NCBI GenBank assembly: GCA_031549115.1
Contig: JAVBQJ010000010.1
Span: 1-64,000, forward strand
Reading direction: 5' to 3'
From: JAVBQJ01 sp031549115
Lineage (GTDB): Bacteria; Verrucomicrobiota; Lentisphaeria; Victivallales; Victivallaceae
DNA length: 64,000 nt
Shown here one piece after another: positions 18,081-26,009 of this stretch. Position numbers and translations under genes: made by a program. Under the pieces are notes generated by a model, which saw nothing but the letters and a program-made list of their open reading frames with translations, ran no database searches and was not told where the DNA came from. How positions within the stretch are numbered: position 1 is the stretch's first letter; every line of letters starts with the position of its first letter.

Positions 18081-18185
18081 CGGTTCGCCCCCTTTCGGAA
18101 CATTCATTACCGTATTGTTTGGAACTTACTATACAGTCCATTTATTAACAATCCATGGCGCTGCGGTTAAAAACATGTTATTTTT

Positions 18186-18214
18186 TTGCATCCGCCCCCG
18201 GAACCGTGTATAGT
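18186..18214 (+). promoter_or_regulatory. sigma70-type promoter
   Basis: TTGCAT (18186-18191), a 17-bp spacer and TATAGT (18209-18214) lie 38 bp before the small gene at 18253. Confidence 0.55.
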
Positions 18215-18252
18215 ATTCGCTTCACAGAAACAACGCGAAAGGTTTTACCGCC

Positions 18253-18564
18253 ATGTCCAACGCCGTCGAACTCTACACCGCCACGCCGAAAAAACACAAT
18301 TGCGCCCAGGCCGTCGCCGAAGGGTGCGGCCACCCGGAGCTGGTCGCCGAACTCGCCGTCTGCGGCGGCGGCAAGGCCCCCGGCGGACGCTGCGGCGCCC
18401 TCCACGCCGCGATGCTGCTGGTTCCGGAGGCCGCCGAAGCCATTCAGTGCGACTTCGTCGCCCAAACCCATTCCGATCTTTGCAGCGACCTGAAACAGCT
18501 CCACCGCGTATCCTGCCCCGAATGCGTCCGCATCGCCGCCGATCTGGTGGCAAAATACCGCTGA
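18253..18564 (+). CDS. C_GCAxxG_C_C-type small protein
   Basis: This 103-aa cysteine-rich protein matches the C_GCAxxG_C_C family pattern. It has HNCAQAVAEGCG near the N-terminus, CGGGKAPGGRCGALHAAM in the middle and CPECVRIA near the end. Family members are found mainly in anaerobes and are thought to bind metal or redox cofactors; function is not established. It has its own promoter and a GAAAGG ribosome site. The next gene has an independent promoter. Confidence 0.8.
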   Translation: MSNAVELYTATPKKHNCAQAVAEGCGHPELVAELAVCGGGKAPGGRCGALHAAMLLVPEAAEAIQCDFVAQTHSDLCSDLKQLHRVSCPECVRIAADLVAKYR

Positions 18565-18617
18565 TTCCGCCAAGCCGCGATTTATTTTATTTTTTCCGGA
18601 CAATTCGAGTTTCCCTG

Positions 18618-18646
18618 TTGACAGAAAAGTATAATCGTCCTATAAT
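18618..18646 (+). promoter_or_regulatory. consensus sigma70 promoter of the second GntR regulator
   Basis: TTGACA (18618-18623), a 17-bp spacer and TATAAT (18641-18646) are a perfect match. The in-frame ATG at 18645 lies inside the -10 element, so it cannot be in the mRNA. This fixes the true start downstream at 18672. Confidence 0.85.
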
Positions 18647-18671
18647 GCATAATAACAGGAGAAGAATTCAA

Positions 18672-19775
18672 TTGAAAGTAGCCGGAAAATCCGCATACAT
18701 CCGCCTCGCCGAAGAGATCCGCAAATGGATCGCTTCGGATAACCTGCTGCCGGGCGACCGGCTGCCGGGGCTGACTGAAATCGCCGCCAGAACCGGAGTC
18801 AGCCTCCGCACCGCCGATATGGCCCTGCAGCAACTGATCCGGGACGGCGTCTGCTACCGCCGCCCCAAGCAGGGGACCTTCGTCGCCCGGCGGCTCGGCG
18901 CCGGCGACGGCCGCCAACGGGCGCTGCTCTTGCATTCCTGCTGGACGCGCGGCGAATACGTCAATTCGAGCGCCTTGCTCAGCGTCCTGGACGGCGCCCA
19001 GACCGCCTGCGCCGAACGCGGCATCATGCTGCTCCCGGTCTACGGAGATCTGGAGCATGCGTTACGCTTCTATTTGAGCAGCAGGGATTTTTCCGTTTCC
19101 GGCGTCATTTTCTCCGACCAGTGCGAGCGCGAGGAGAAGCTCACACTCACAGCGGACTATCCCCAGGTGCGCTTCGCCTGGCTGAACTACTGGTTCGACC
19201 TCGAAGCCACCCGCCGCCACAACCTGATCGAAGTGCTCAGCGACGAGGCCGGCGGCGGCCGCCGGGCGGCGCGCCATCTGTGGGAACAGGGCCACCGCCG
19301 GATCTGCGTGGCCGGCATTCTCCCATCCACCCGGGATTTGAATTATATTTTACGCATCGAAGGCTTCCGGCGGGAGTTTTTCGCGCTCGGCGGCCGGGAG
19401 GAGGAGTTGATCCAGTGTGATTTTCCCGCGGAACAGCTCGGCGGCAACAACGCCTTGCGCCGCATGCAATACGGCGGCCCGCTCGCCCTGGAACAGGCCC
19501 GCAAACGGTCGAACGCATTCACCGCAGTGTTCTGCGTCGAAGACGCCCTGGCTTCCGGCATCGCCATCGCGGCCCCCGAACTCGAAGTGGTCGGTTACGA
19601 CCGGATGATCCCCTGGTTCGCCGACGTGGCGCGGATCGATTCGGTGAAAGTGGACTACCGCGGCATGGCCTGCCGGGCGGTGGCGCGGCTGGACGAGAAC
19701 GAATTCCGCGCCGGCCGCGAAATCCTGCCGGTGACCCTGGAACGAAAGGAGGCAGCCGCATTATCCATCGCATAA
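18672..19775 (+). CDS. GntR-type transcriptional regulator with LacI-like sensor domain
   Basis: This 367-aa regulator starts at a TTG codon, with AGGAGA about 10 bases upstream. The N-terminal winged helix (about 5-75) carries LPGDRLPGLTEIAARTGVSL. The rest is a sugar-sensor domain with HLWEQGHRRICVAGI and LEVVGYDRMIPWF. It heads a rightward locus of pseudopilin, GH130 and DUF4838 genes and probably controls them. Its C-terminal domain is shorter and more diverged than that of the regulator at 8568. Confidence 0.88.
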   Translation: MKVAGKSAYIRLAEEIRKWIASDNLLPGDRLPGLTEIAARTGVSLRTADMALQQLIRDGVCYRRPKQGTFVARRLGAGDGRQRALLLHSCWTRGEYVNSSALLSVLDGAQTACAERGIMLLPVYGDLEHALRFYLSSRDFSVSGVIFSDQCEREEKLTLTADYPQVRFAWLNYWFDLEATRRHNLIEVLSDEAGGGRRAARHLWEQGHRRICVAGILPSTRDLNYILRIEGFRREFFALGGREEELIQCDFPAEQLGGNNALRRMQYGGPLALEQARKRSNAFTAVFCVEDALASGIAIAAPELEVVGYDRMIPWFADVARIDSVKVDYRGMACRAVARLDENEFRAGREILPVTLERKEAAALSIA

Positions 19776-19834
19776 ACCGTACCGCCCCCTTCTGCAATAT
19801 ACAACCGTAACCCATAAATTCAGGAAAGACGAAA

Positions 19835-20482
19835 ATGACAAACATTCATGCCCCTCTTCGCGCCGACGGCAAATGCCGGGAATTCACACTAATAGAGCTT
19901 CTGGTTGTAATCGCCATCATTGCGATTCTGGCCAGTATGCTGTTGCCGGCGCTGTCCAAGGCCCGCGCCGCGGCGCAGTCGACCAAGTGCATCGCCAACC
20001 AGAAGCAACTGGTCCTCGGAATGCACATGTACGCCAACGAAAACAACGACTACACCATCACGTGGAATTGCAACTGGCTGAACTGGTATATGTACATGCT
20101 CGGCTACAACAATCTCGGTCCCGCCCTCAACCTCGTTCTGGGGGCGCCGGTCATTCCGTTCAGCAATGTCTATCTGTGTCCCTCCGCCGCCGACGCCATT
20201 ATCACCGAAGACGGCAACGGGTGGCAAACTCCGTACGGGGTCTATTACAGTGCCGAGCCGGCGCGGCTGGCGAAGGCGAAACCGCAATCCATCTGGAGCG
20301 CCGACATGAATCCATTGCGCACCGACGGCGCGCCGGGAATCACCGCCGCCGCCGATGAAGTCGCGCTCGGTTGGTTCTCGGTGCACCTGCGCCACGGCAA
20401 CCGGGCCAATGTTTCGCGGTTCGACGGTTCGGCCCAAAGTCTCGTCAAAAACGAAATCAACGACACCGCCAACTGGGAATGA
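19835..20482 (+). CDS. prepilin-type N-terminal cleavage/methylation domain protein (H-X9-DG type)
   Basis: This 215-aa type II pseudopilin-like protein has the N-terminal motif FTLIELLVVIAIIAILASML, a prepilin peptidase site plus membrane helix, after an unusually long polar leader of about 17 residues. The C-terminal region has HLRHGNRANVSRFDGSAQ, the H-X9-DG type motif of a family hugely expanded in Lentisphaerota and Planctomycetota. It is exported and probably surface-anchored. It sits 10 bp before the GH130 gene, so they share a transcript. A role in glycan capture is only a guess. Confidence 0.9.
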   Translation: MTNIHAPLRADGKCREFTLIELLVVIAIIAILASMLLPALSKARAAAQSTKCIANQKQLVLGMHMYANENNDYTITWNCNWLNWYMYMLGYNNLGPALNLVLGAPVIPFSNVYLCPSAADAIITEDGNGWQTPYGVYYSAEPARLAKAKPQSIWSADMNPLRTDGAPGITAAADEVALGWFSVHLRHGNRANVSRFDGSAQSLVKNEINDTANWE

Positions 20483-20492
20483 GTCTGAATCC

Positions 20493-21551
20493 ATGCTGAA
20501 AATCCAACGTTATGCCGGGAACCCGATTCTGCGCCCGATGCCGGAATTGCCCTGGACCATTCAAACCGTGATGAACCCCGGCGTAATCCACGACGGAAAA
20601 GCTTTTAAAATGCTGTTCACCGCCGCCGGCGGCGACGGCGCCATGCACCTCGGACTGGCCGAAAGCGCCGACGGCTACGGCTTCACGGCGCGGCCCGAGC
20701 CGTTCCTGTCGCCGTCGCCGGACTGGCACGATTTCGACCACGGCGCGGTGGACGATCCGCGGATTACCCGGCTGGAAGGACGCTGGTACATCACCTACGC
20801 GGCCCGGAGCTGGAATCTCAAGGCCTACGGCGAGGGCCATTACCGTCTGGGTCCCGACGGCAACCGCCACCCGACCTGGAGCCGGAATTTCCGGCGCACC
20901 GGCCTCGCGGCGACCGATGACTGGCGGACGGTCGAACGGCTCGGTCCACTCTCCAGCGAACACACCGCCGACGCCAACGTCGTGCTCTTCCCGGAGAAGA
21001 TCGGCGGCCAATACGCCTATTTGCACCGCCCGACCCTGGCGATGGCGTGGACGCTGCCGATGTTCTACAATCCCGGCTGCATTTGGCTGGTCTTCAGCGA
21101 CCGGATCGACCGCTGGAGCAGCGACCGCCGGGACATGCCCTGGGAGCTGGATCAGCGCCCCGGGTGCGACCTGCCGGACGATTGGCTGCTGGCCCGTCCC
21201 GAACGGGAATGGGAGAGAATGAAAATCGGCGGCTCCGGCGTGCCGATTCCGACCGACGACGGGTGGCTGGTGTTCTACCACGGCGTGAACATGGCCGGGA
21301 TCTACCGGGTGGGGCTGCTGCTGCTCGACCGCGCCGATCCGCGCCGGGTGCTGTGCCGGACGACGGAACCGGTGATGGAACCGGTCGGGGCCGAACGCGA
21401 AGGCGCCTACCCCGGCTGTATTTTCCCCTGCGCCAACGTGGTCCTGGGGGATGACATTTATCTTTATTACGGCGCCGGCGACGGCCGCATCTGCATGGCC
21501 AACCTCAGCTTGAAATCCGCGCTCGAGCACGTCAAAAAATATAAGGTTTGA
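20493..21551 (+). CDS. GH130 family glycoside phosphorylase/hydrolase
   Basis: This 352-aa five-bladed beta-propeller protein is of the mannoside phosphorylase type. It starts MLKIQRYAGNPILRP, with the GNPIL motif, then AVDDPRITRLEGRWYITYAA, the DPR signature, SEHTADANVVLFPEKI, and a late acidic PGCIFPCANVV region. GH130 members phosphorolyse beta-mannosides to mannose 1-phosphate, or in some clades hydrolyse them. No signal peptide, so cytoplasmic. The ATG at 20493 fits the family N-terminus; a longer in-frame extension reads through the pilin end. Confidence 0.88.
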   Translation: MLKIQRYAGNPILRPMPELPWTIQTVMNPGVIHDGKAFKMLFTAAGGDGAMHLGLAESADGYGFTARPEPFLSPSPDWHDFDHGAVDDPRITRLEGRWYITYAARSWNLKAYGEGHYRLGPDGNRHPTWSRNFRRTGLAATDDWRTVERLGPLSSEHTADANVVLFPEKIGGQYAYLHRPTLAMAWTLPMFYNPGCIWLVFSDRIDRWSSDRRDMPWELDQRPGCDLPDDWLLARPEREWERMKIGGSGVPIPTDDGWLVFYHGVNMAGIYRVGLLLLDRADPRRVLCRTTEPVMEPVGAEREGAYPGCIFPCANVVLGDDIYLYYGAGDGRICMANLSLKSALEHVKKYKV

Positions 21552-21554
21552 GAA

Positions 21555-23822
21555 ATGATCGATAAATTACTGCTGTCTATCTGTGTGTGCCTGGCCGTGT
21601 TCACGGCCAGGGCGGACGCCCTGGCACCGCGAGGCGAAGCCCGCTCGCTGGTGTCGGAAAATCTCTGCGTCGCCGTCCCGGAAAAGCCAAGCATCCAGGA
21701 GACCTACGCCGCCCGGCTGCTCGCTTCGACCCTCGAACGCCTCTGTGGCGGAACCGTCCCGGTCGTCGCCGAAGCCGCCGCCGTTCCGCCGTACATCAGC
21801 ATCGGGGAAACCGCGTCGGCGGCCGCCGCCGGCTTCCGGGATGCCCTGCCGCCGCAGTCCTACGCCATCGAATTCACCGGCGGCAATTGCTTCATCCGGG
21901 GCGGTACCCCCGGACCGCTCAACGGCGTATTGGCGCTGCTCGAAGAGGACCTGGGCTGCCGCCTGTACACCAACGACGTCGCCGTATTCCCCGATTGGAG
22001 TGGAAAACCGCTGAAGATCGTGCCGCGCCGTTTCACGCCGCCCTTTGAAATGCGCGAACTGATGTACATGCCCGACAATCACGACGCGAGCGATTGGCCG
22101 ATGTGGAACCGGCTGGCGCCGATTTCCTGGCACACCCTCCTGCCTCCCGAATCCGGCGGGCAGTTGGCGTCGGGCTATTTCATCCACACCTATGCCGCGC
22201 TGGTGCCGCCGGAGGAGTATTACGACGAACACCCCGAATACTACGCCATGCAGGACGGCAAACGGGTGCGCATCGAACCCTGGCTGGGCGCACTGTGCTA
22301 CACCAACCGCGAGGTGCCGAAGATCATCGTCGGACGGATTCGCGCCAAGCTGACCGAACAACCGGAGCTCCGGATTTTCAGCATCTCGTCACCCGACACC
22401 TCGCGCGACGAATGCGAATGCCCGGCGTGCGCCAAATTGATCCAAAACGAAGGCATCGCCGGCGCCCAGGTCGCGCTGGCCAACGCCGTCGCCGAAGAGC
22501 TGGCGCCGGAGTTTCCGGACATCCGGCTGACCTTCCTCTCCTACGGTTCCGACCGCCCGAAGACCATCCGCCATCACGCCAATCTGGTCAACTTCTACGC
22601 GCCGATCGGCGCGCGGGCGAACCGTGACGCCATGCTGGTGCCGCTGGGAGAAAACAACCGGATCACCGTCCAGATGGACGAGTGGCTCGCCACCGGAGTC
22701 AAGACCTATTTCTGGGACTATATCGACCTATCCTGCTATCCGTTTCCCAACTTCGACGCCGAAGCGGCCGGCCTGCGCGACCTGGCCGGGGCCGGAATCA
22801 AGGGGTACTTCGCCGACTGTACCATCGCCTGGACGTCGCTTTTCCGGTTGAAGCGCTGGGTCTTCGCCAAGCTGATGTGGGACCCCGAACGCGAATTGGA
22901 TTCGCTGATCGCGGAATTCGTCGCCGCCTATTACGGCGAAGCGGCGGAGCCGATGCGGGAGTACGTCGCCATCCAGCGCGCCGCCTGGGAGCGTTTCATC
23001 GCGGAATGGCGTTCGCGGCCGGGGCAGGTCAATTTCCACTTCAACGACCGGGAACTGGGCGCGATGCGCGCCGCGCTCGACGCCGCCTGCGCCGCCGTAT
23101 CCTCGGAGACGCTCCGGGAACGGGTCGGGCTGGAACGCCTTTGTTTTTCGGCCATGCTGCTCGACGCCAATCCCAGAGTGGTCGGGATAGAATGTTACGC
23201 CGCCGAACTCGAAATCGCGCGCAGCCTCCTCCACTACATTCCCGACAACGCCCACTTGAAGACGACCGGGCTGCCCGCGCGCTGGGCGAAAAAACTGGCC
23301 TGGGCGGAAAGCGCCCCGCCCGACGCCTATTCGCCCGGCACAGTGGCGGTTGAATCCTCGATCACCGTCGCCGGCATGTCCGAACTCGCCGACGATCCCG
23401 CGGCGCTCGACGGCCAAACCGTGCGCCACTTCGGCGGCAAGCCCTGGGGGGTGCAATACTATTACGACACCTTCCGCGACTACCTGATTCCCGGCGAAAC
23501 CTATGTCTTGCGCATGCGGGTCCGCTCCGAAGTCAAACCGGGAAGCGCCGCGGCTTCCTACACATTGCGGAATTTCCGGCACGGTGACGAAGAGTTCAAC
23601 GCCAAACAGCCGCAGATGGGAGTCTCCGTGCCTGCCGGGGGTGATTATCGCTGGATGGTCCTGGGCAAGGTCGTGTTCGAAAACCCGGACGCGACGGGCA
23701 TGTTCTGGCTCGACGCGCACGTCGGCGTCGACGAGGCGATCTGCTACGACCGTCTGGAGTTGATTCCGCTCTCCGAATACCGCGAAACGGAGAAAGTCCC
23801 CGACGTGACCATCCACATCTGA
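21555..23822 (+). CDS. DUF4838 domain-containing secreted protein
   Basis: This 755-aa protein has a signal peptide (1-22, ending RADA). It then carries an alpha-glucuronidase-like N-terminal beta domain (about 30-150) and the DUF4838 TIM-barrel-like domain, with ALCYTNREV, SSPDTSRDECECPACAKL and FWDYIDLSCYPFPNF. A C-terminal beta-sandwich (about 600-755) resembles a carbohydrate-binding module. The family is abundant in Lentisphaerota and predicted to act on polysaccharides; no activity is proven. It is separated by 3 bp from GH130 and is followed by a strong terminator. Confidence 0.88.
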   Translation: MIDKLLLSICVCLAVFTARADALAPRGEARSLVSENLCVAVPEKPSIQETYAARLLASTLERLCGGTVPVVAEAAAVPPYISIGETASAAAAGFRDALPPQSYAIEFTGGNCFIRGGTPGPLNGVLALLEEDLGCRLYTNDVAVFPDWSGKPLKIVPRRFTPPFEMRELMYMPDNHDASDWPMWNRLAPISWHTLLPPESGGQLASGYFIHTYAALVPPEEYYDEHPEYYAMQDGKRVRIEPWLGALCYTNREVPKIIVGRIRAKLTEQPELRIFSISSPDTSRDECECPACAKLIQNEGIAGAQVALANAVAEELAPEFPDIRLTFLSYGSDRPKTIRHHANLVNFYAPIGARANRDAMLVPLGENNRITVQMDEWLATGVKTYFWDYIDLSCYPFPNFDAEAAGLRDLAGAGIKGYFADCTIAWTSLFRLKRWVFAKLMWDPERELDSLIAEFVAAYYGEAAEPMREYVAIQRAAWERFIAEWRSRPGQVNFHFNDRELGAMRAALDAACAAVSSETLRERVGLERLCFSAMLLDANPRVVGIECYAAELEIARSLLHYIPDNAHLKTTGLPARWAKKLAWAESAPPDAYSPGTVAVESSITVAGMSELADDPAALDGQTVRHFGGKPWGVQYYYDTFRDYLIPGETYVLRMRVRSEVKPGSAAASYTLRNFRHGDEEFNAKQPQMGVSVPAGGDYRWMVLGKVVFENPDATGMFWLDAHVGVDEAICYDRLELIPLSEYRETEKVPDVTIHI

Positions 23823-23842
23823 TAAAGTCATTTTTTTGTAAG

Positions 23843-23884
23843 GCAAAACGCACACGGGCCTTTTTTCCCGTGTGCGTTTTGCCG
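23843..23884. terminator. strong hairpin terminator after DUF4838
   Basis: GGCAAAACGCACACGGG and CCCGTGTGCGTTTTGCC form a 17-bp perfect stem around an eight-base loop. A/T-rich flanks make it able to terminate in either direction. Confidence 0.85.
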
Positions 23885-23934
23885 TTACAAGTCACATTTC
23901 CACAATTTTTTTCAAAAAACCAGTCAAAGGCTAT

Positions 23935-23980
23935 TGACTTTTCAACGGAAATCCGCTATAATATGTGAAACGTTAAACAT
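23935..23980 (+). promoter_or_regulatory. promoter and operator of the LacI regulator
   Basis: TTGACT (23935-23940), a 16-bp spacer and TATAAT (23957-23962) are followed immediately by ATGTGAAACGTTAAACAT (23963-23980). This is a dyad centred on the AACGTT typical of LacI-family operators and covers the transcription start. The same sequence with one change lies at 25034-25051. Autorepression is strongly suggested. Confidence 0.85.
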
Positions 23981-23994
23981 ATTGAGGATTTGCC

Positions 23995-25008
23995 GTGAAA
24001 ACCACCACCGTCACCTTGCGGGACATCGCCCGGGAATCCGGGTTCAGTGTGACCACGGTGTCGCAGGTATTGAGCGGCACCCGGCTCAATCACGCCAGTC
24101 CGCACAGCCGCGAGGCGATTCAAAAGGTGGCCAAACGCCTGAACTACCGGCCCAACCTGAATGCCCGGCAGCTGGTCACGCGCAAAAGCAACATCATCGG
24201 GATGCTGATCGACACCCGCGCGCCGCTGTTTTACCAGGAGGCGATGATGGAGCTGGAGCGCCTGGCGTTTCACCACGATTACCGGCTCCAGGTGGGCATG
24301 GTGCACGAGAGCCTGCGCGCCATCCGGCAATATGTCGACGACTTTCTCGGCATGGGCGTGCAAGGCGTGATCTGTACCACGCACAACTATCCCGAGTTCG
24401 GCACGCAGGTGCCGCAGCTGTTTGACAACTTCCGGCAGGTGGTATTTTTGGAGGAGCCGCTGAGCCCGACCCGCTTCCCGGTGATCGGTTCGGCGCATTA
24501 TCGGAATCACTTTGACGCCGTCCGGACCATGCTGGCGCACGGCTACCGGCGCATCGTCTGCCTCCGGGCCGAATACCACGACCGGGCCTACAGCGCCAGC
24601 CGGCAGGGCATCCGGGACGCCTACGAGGCCGCCGGGCTTCCGTACCCCGAGGAGTTCTGGCAGGGGTATGCGCCGGAAAACTTCACCGCGAGGCTGGAAC
24701 AGGTGATGCAAGAGCGCCCCGAGGTGTTGATCTTGGATTCGGACCGGATCGCGCTGCAGGTGTTGCGCCAACTGGCCGGGTGGAAAATGCGGGTGCCGGA
24801 GGACATTTGTCTCTTCAGCGCCGAAAGCAGTCCGTACGCCCGGGATATGACGCCGTCGCTGGCCGGATTCGAGTACCAGCCGGAGGCGTTGGCCGGAAAG
24901 GTCTTCGCCCGGCTGCTGGACCAGTTGGACACGCCTCCGGAGGAGTGTTCCACCGCGGAGCTGATTCCAGCCCGGACATTCTGGGGGGAATCGTGTCCAT
25001 TGCCATAA
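23995..25008 (+). CDS. LacI family transcriptional regulator
   Basis: This 337-aa repressor starts at GTG, with GAGGA about 7 bases upstream. The N-terminal helix-turn-helix is TLRDIARESGFSVTTVSQVL, and the hinge helix region NYRPNLNARQLVTRKS follows. The sensor domain spans about 65-337. It reads KTTTVTLRDIA at the start, as expected. Two copies of a matching operator flank its gene, one at its own promoter and one before the pseudopilin gene. It should therefore control both itself and the five-gene locus downstream in response to a sugar. Confidence 0.93.
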   Translation: MKTTTVTLRDIARESGFSVTTVSQVLSGTRLNHASPHSREAIQKVAKRLNYRPNLNARQLVTRKSNIIGMLIDTRAPLFYQEAMMELERLAFHHDYRLQVGMVHESLRAIRQYVDDFLGMGVQGVICTTHNYPEFGTQVPQLFDNFRQVVFLEEPLSPTRFPVIGSAHYRNHFDAVRTMLAHGYRRIVCLRAEYHDRAYSASRQGIRDAYEAAGLPYPEEFWQGYAPENFTARLEQVMQERPEVLILDSDRIALQVLRQLAGWKMRVPEDICLFSAESSPYARDMTPSLAGFEYQPEALAGKVFARLLDQLDTPPEECSTAELIPARTFWGESCPLP

Positions 25009-25033
25009 ACAGGCTTCTTTTAATTTATCGGAT

Positions 25034-25051
25034 ATGTAAAACGTTAAACAT
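25034..25051 (+). promoter_or_regulatory. second LacI operator, upstream of the pseudopilin locus
   Basis: ATGTAAAACGTTAAACAT matches the operator at 23963-23980 at 17 of 18 positions. It lies between the regulator stop and the next gene, 115 bp upstream of the pseudopilin. No clear -35/-10 pair could be fixed around it. Confidence 0.75.
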
Positions 25052-25080
25052 CACAAATTAAGAAAGGAAAATTTCTCACA

Positions 25081-25152
25081 ATGCCCCGAATGATCCGCCG
25101 TCGAGATTATCTTTTCGCAACCGTTCACATCAACAACAAGAGGTTATCATGA
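25081..25152 (+). CDS. possible 23-aa leader peptide
   Basis: An ATG preceded by AAAGGAAAA opens a 23-codon frame (begins MPRMIRRRDYLF). Its TGA overlaps the ATG of the pseudopilin gene as ATGA. It follows the LacI operator and would be the first translated item in that transcript. The exact stop-start overlap suggests translational coupling, but a frame this short could be chance. Confidence 0.3.
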   Translation: MPRMIRRRDYLFATVHINNKRLS

Positions 25153-25874
25153 AAAATCATTCGACATCGCGCGCCTTCACACTCATAGAACTTCTGGTCG
25201 TGATCGCCATTATTGCGATCCTGGCCAGCATGCTGCTGCCGGCCTTGAGCAAAGCCCGCGCCGCGGCACAGAACACCAAATGCATTTCGAATATGCGTCA
25301 GCTGGGAACAGCTCTGATCATGTATTCCGTGGACAACAATGAGATATTGCCGTATCATGTGGACCACACCAACACTTCCACCAATTTCCCGGCCTGGTAC
25401 GCCGATATCGGAACAACCGCCAGTGTCCGGAACTGGATGGATTTATCCGAAACCTACTGCAGTGAAGGTGTCATCGACGGCTGCCCGTCGATGGGAGCGG
25501 ATTGGCGGAAAACCGACAAGCCGGCCGGTTACAAGTGGAACTTCACCTATGCGTATCGCTTCAGCGATCCGGACCGGATTTCGCCGATCACATACAATCA
25601 GAACCTTCAGATCGGAAGCATTAAAAACCCCAGCGAAGCCTATCTCTTGAGCCACGTTTACGGGTGGGGTACCTGCCCGATGCTGACCTGGTACGATTAC
25701 TCTTACTCCTGGAGCGTTGTGGTGAACAACGGCTCCGGCAGCGCCCAGGAAAACGGCATCATGTTCGCCCATGGCCGCCGCAGCAACTTCGCGCATTGCG
25801 ACGGCAGTGTGCTCGCGGTCAACCTCGACACTATCGGTATCTGGGGCGCCGGCACCGATCCCAAGTTCCAATAA
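25149..25874 (+). CDS. prepilin-type N-terminal cleavage/methylation domain protein (H-X9-DG type)
   Basis: This 241-aa pseudopilin-like protein has FTLIELLVVIAIIAILASML after a 9-residue polar leader. The following helix, LLPALSKARAAAQNTKCI, is nearly identical to that of the protein at 19835. The C-terminal motif is FAHGRRSNFAHCDGSVLAV. The middle, rich in aromatic residues, is unlike the other copy, so the shared N-terminus carries different passenger domains. AGAGG lies 5 bases before the start. It is the first full gene after the LacI operator. Confidence 0.9.
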   Translation: MKNHSTSRAFTLIELLVVIAIIAILASMLLPALSKARAAAQNTKCISNMRQLGTALIMYSVDNNEILPYHVDHTNTSTNFPAWYADIGTTASVRNWMDLSETYCSEGVIDGCPSMGADWRKTDKPAGYKWNFTYAYRFSDPDRISPITYNQNLQIGSIKNPSEAYLLSHVYGWGTCPMLTWYDYSYSWSVVVNNGSGSAQENGIMFAHGRRSNFAHCDGSVLAVNLDTIGIWGAGTDPKFQ

Positions 25875-25889
25875 GGAAATAAACGGAAT

Positions 25890-25932
25890 GCTATGGAAAA
25901 CATTGCCGGATAACCGTATTGTTTTCCATAGC
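25890..25932. promoter_or_regulatory. long hairpin between pseudopilin and beta-helix genes
   Basis: GCTATGGAAAACA and TGTTTTCCATAGC form a perfect 13-bp inverted repeat. The 17-base loop holds a small inner CGG-ATAA-CCG stem. It lies 15 bp after the pilin stop with no T-run. It could be an mRNA processing or stability element, or an attenuator that lowers expression of the downstream genes. Confidence 0.55.
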
Positions 25933-26009
25933 GCGCCCCCGGCAGCGCCCGGCATGAATCGAGACACCAGCTCCGGCTATTACCGGCAGTACAGAGAAAG
26001 AGAGAGAAA

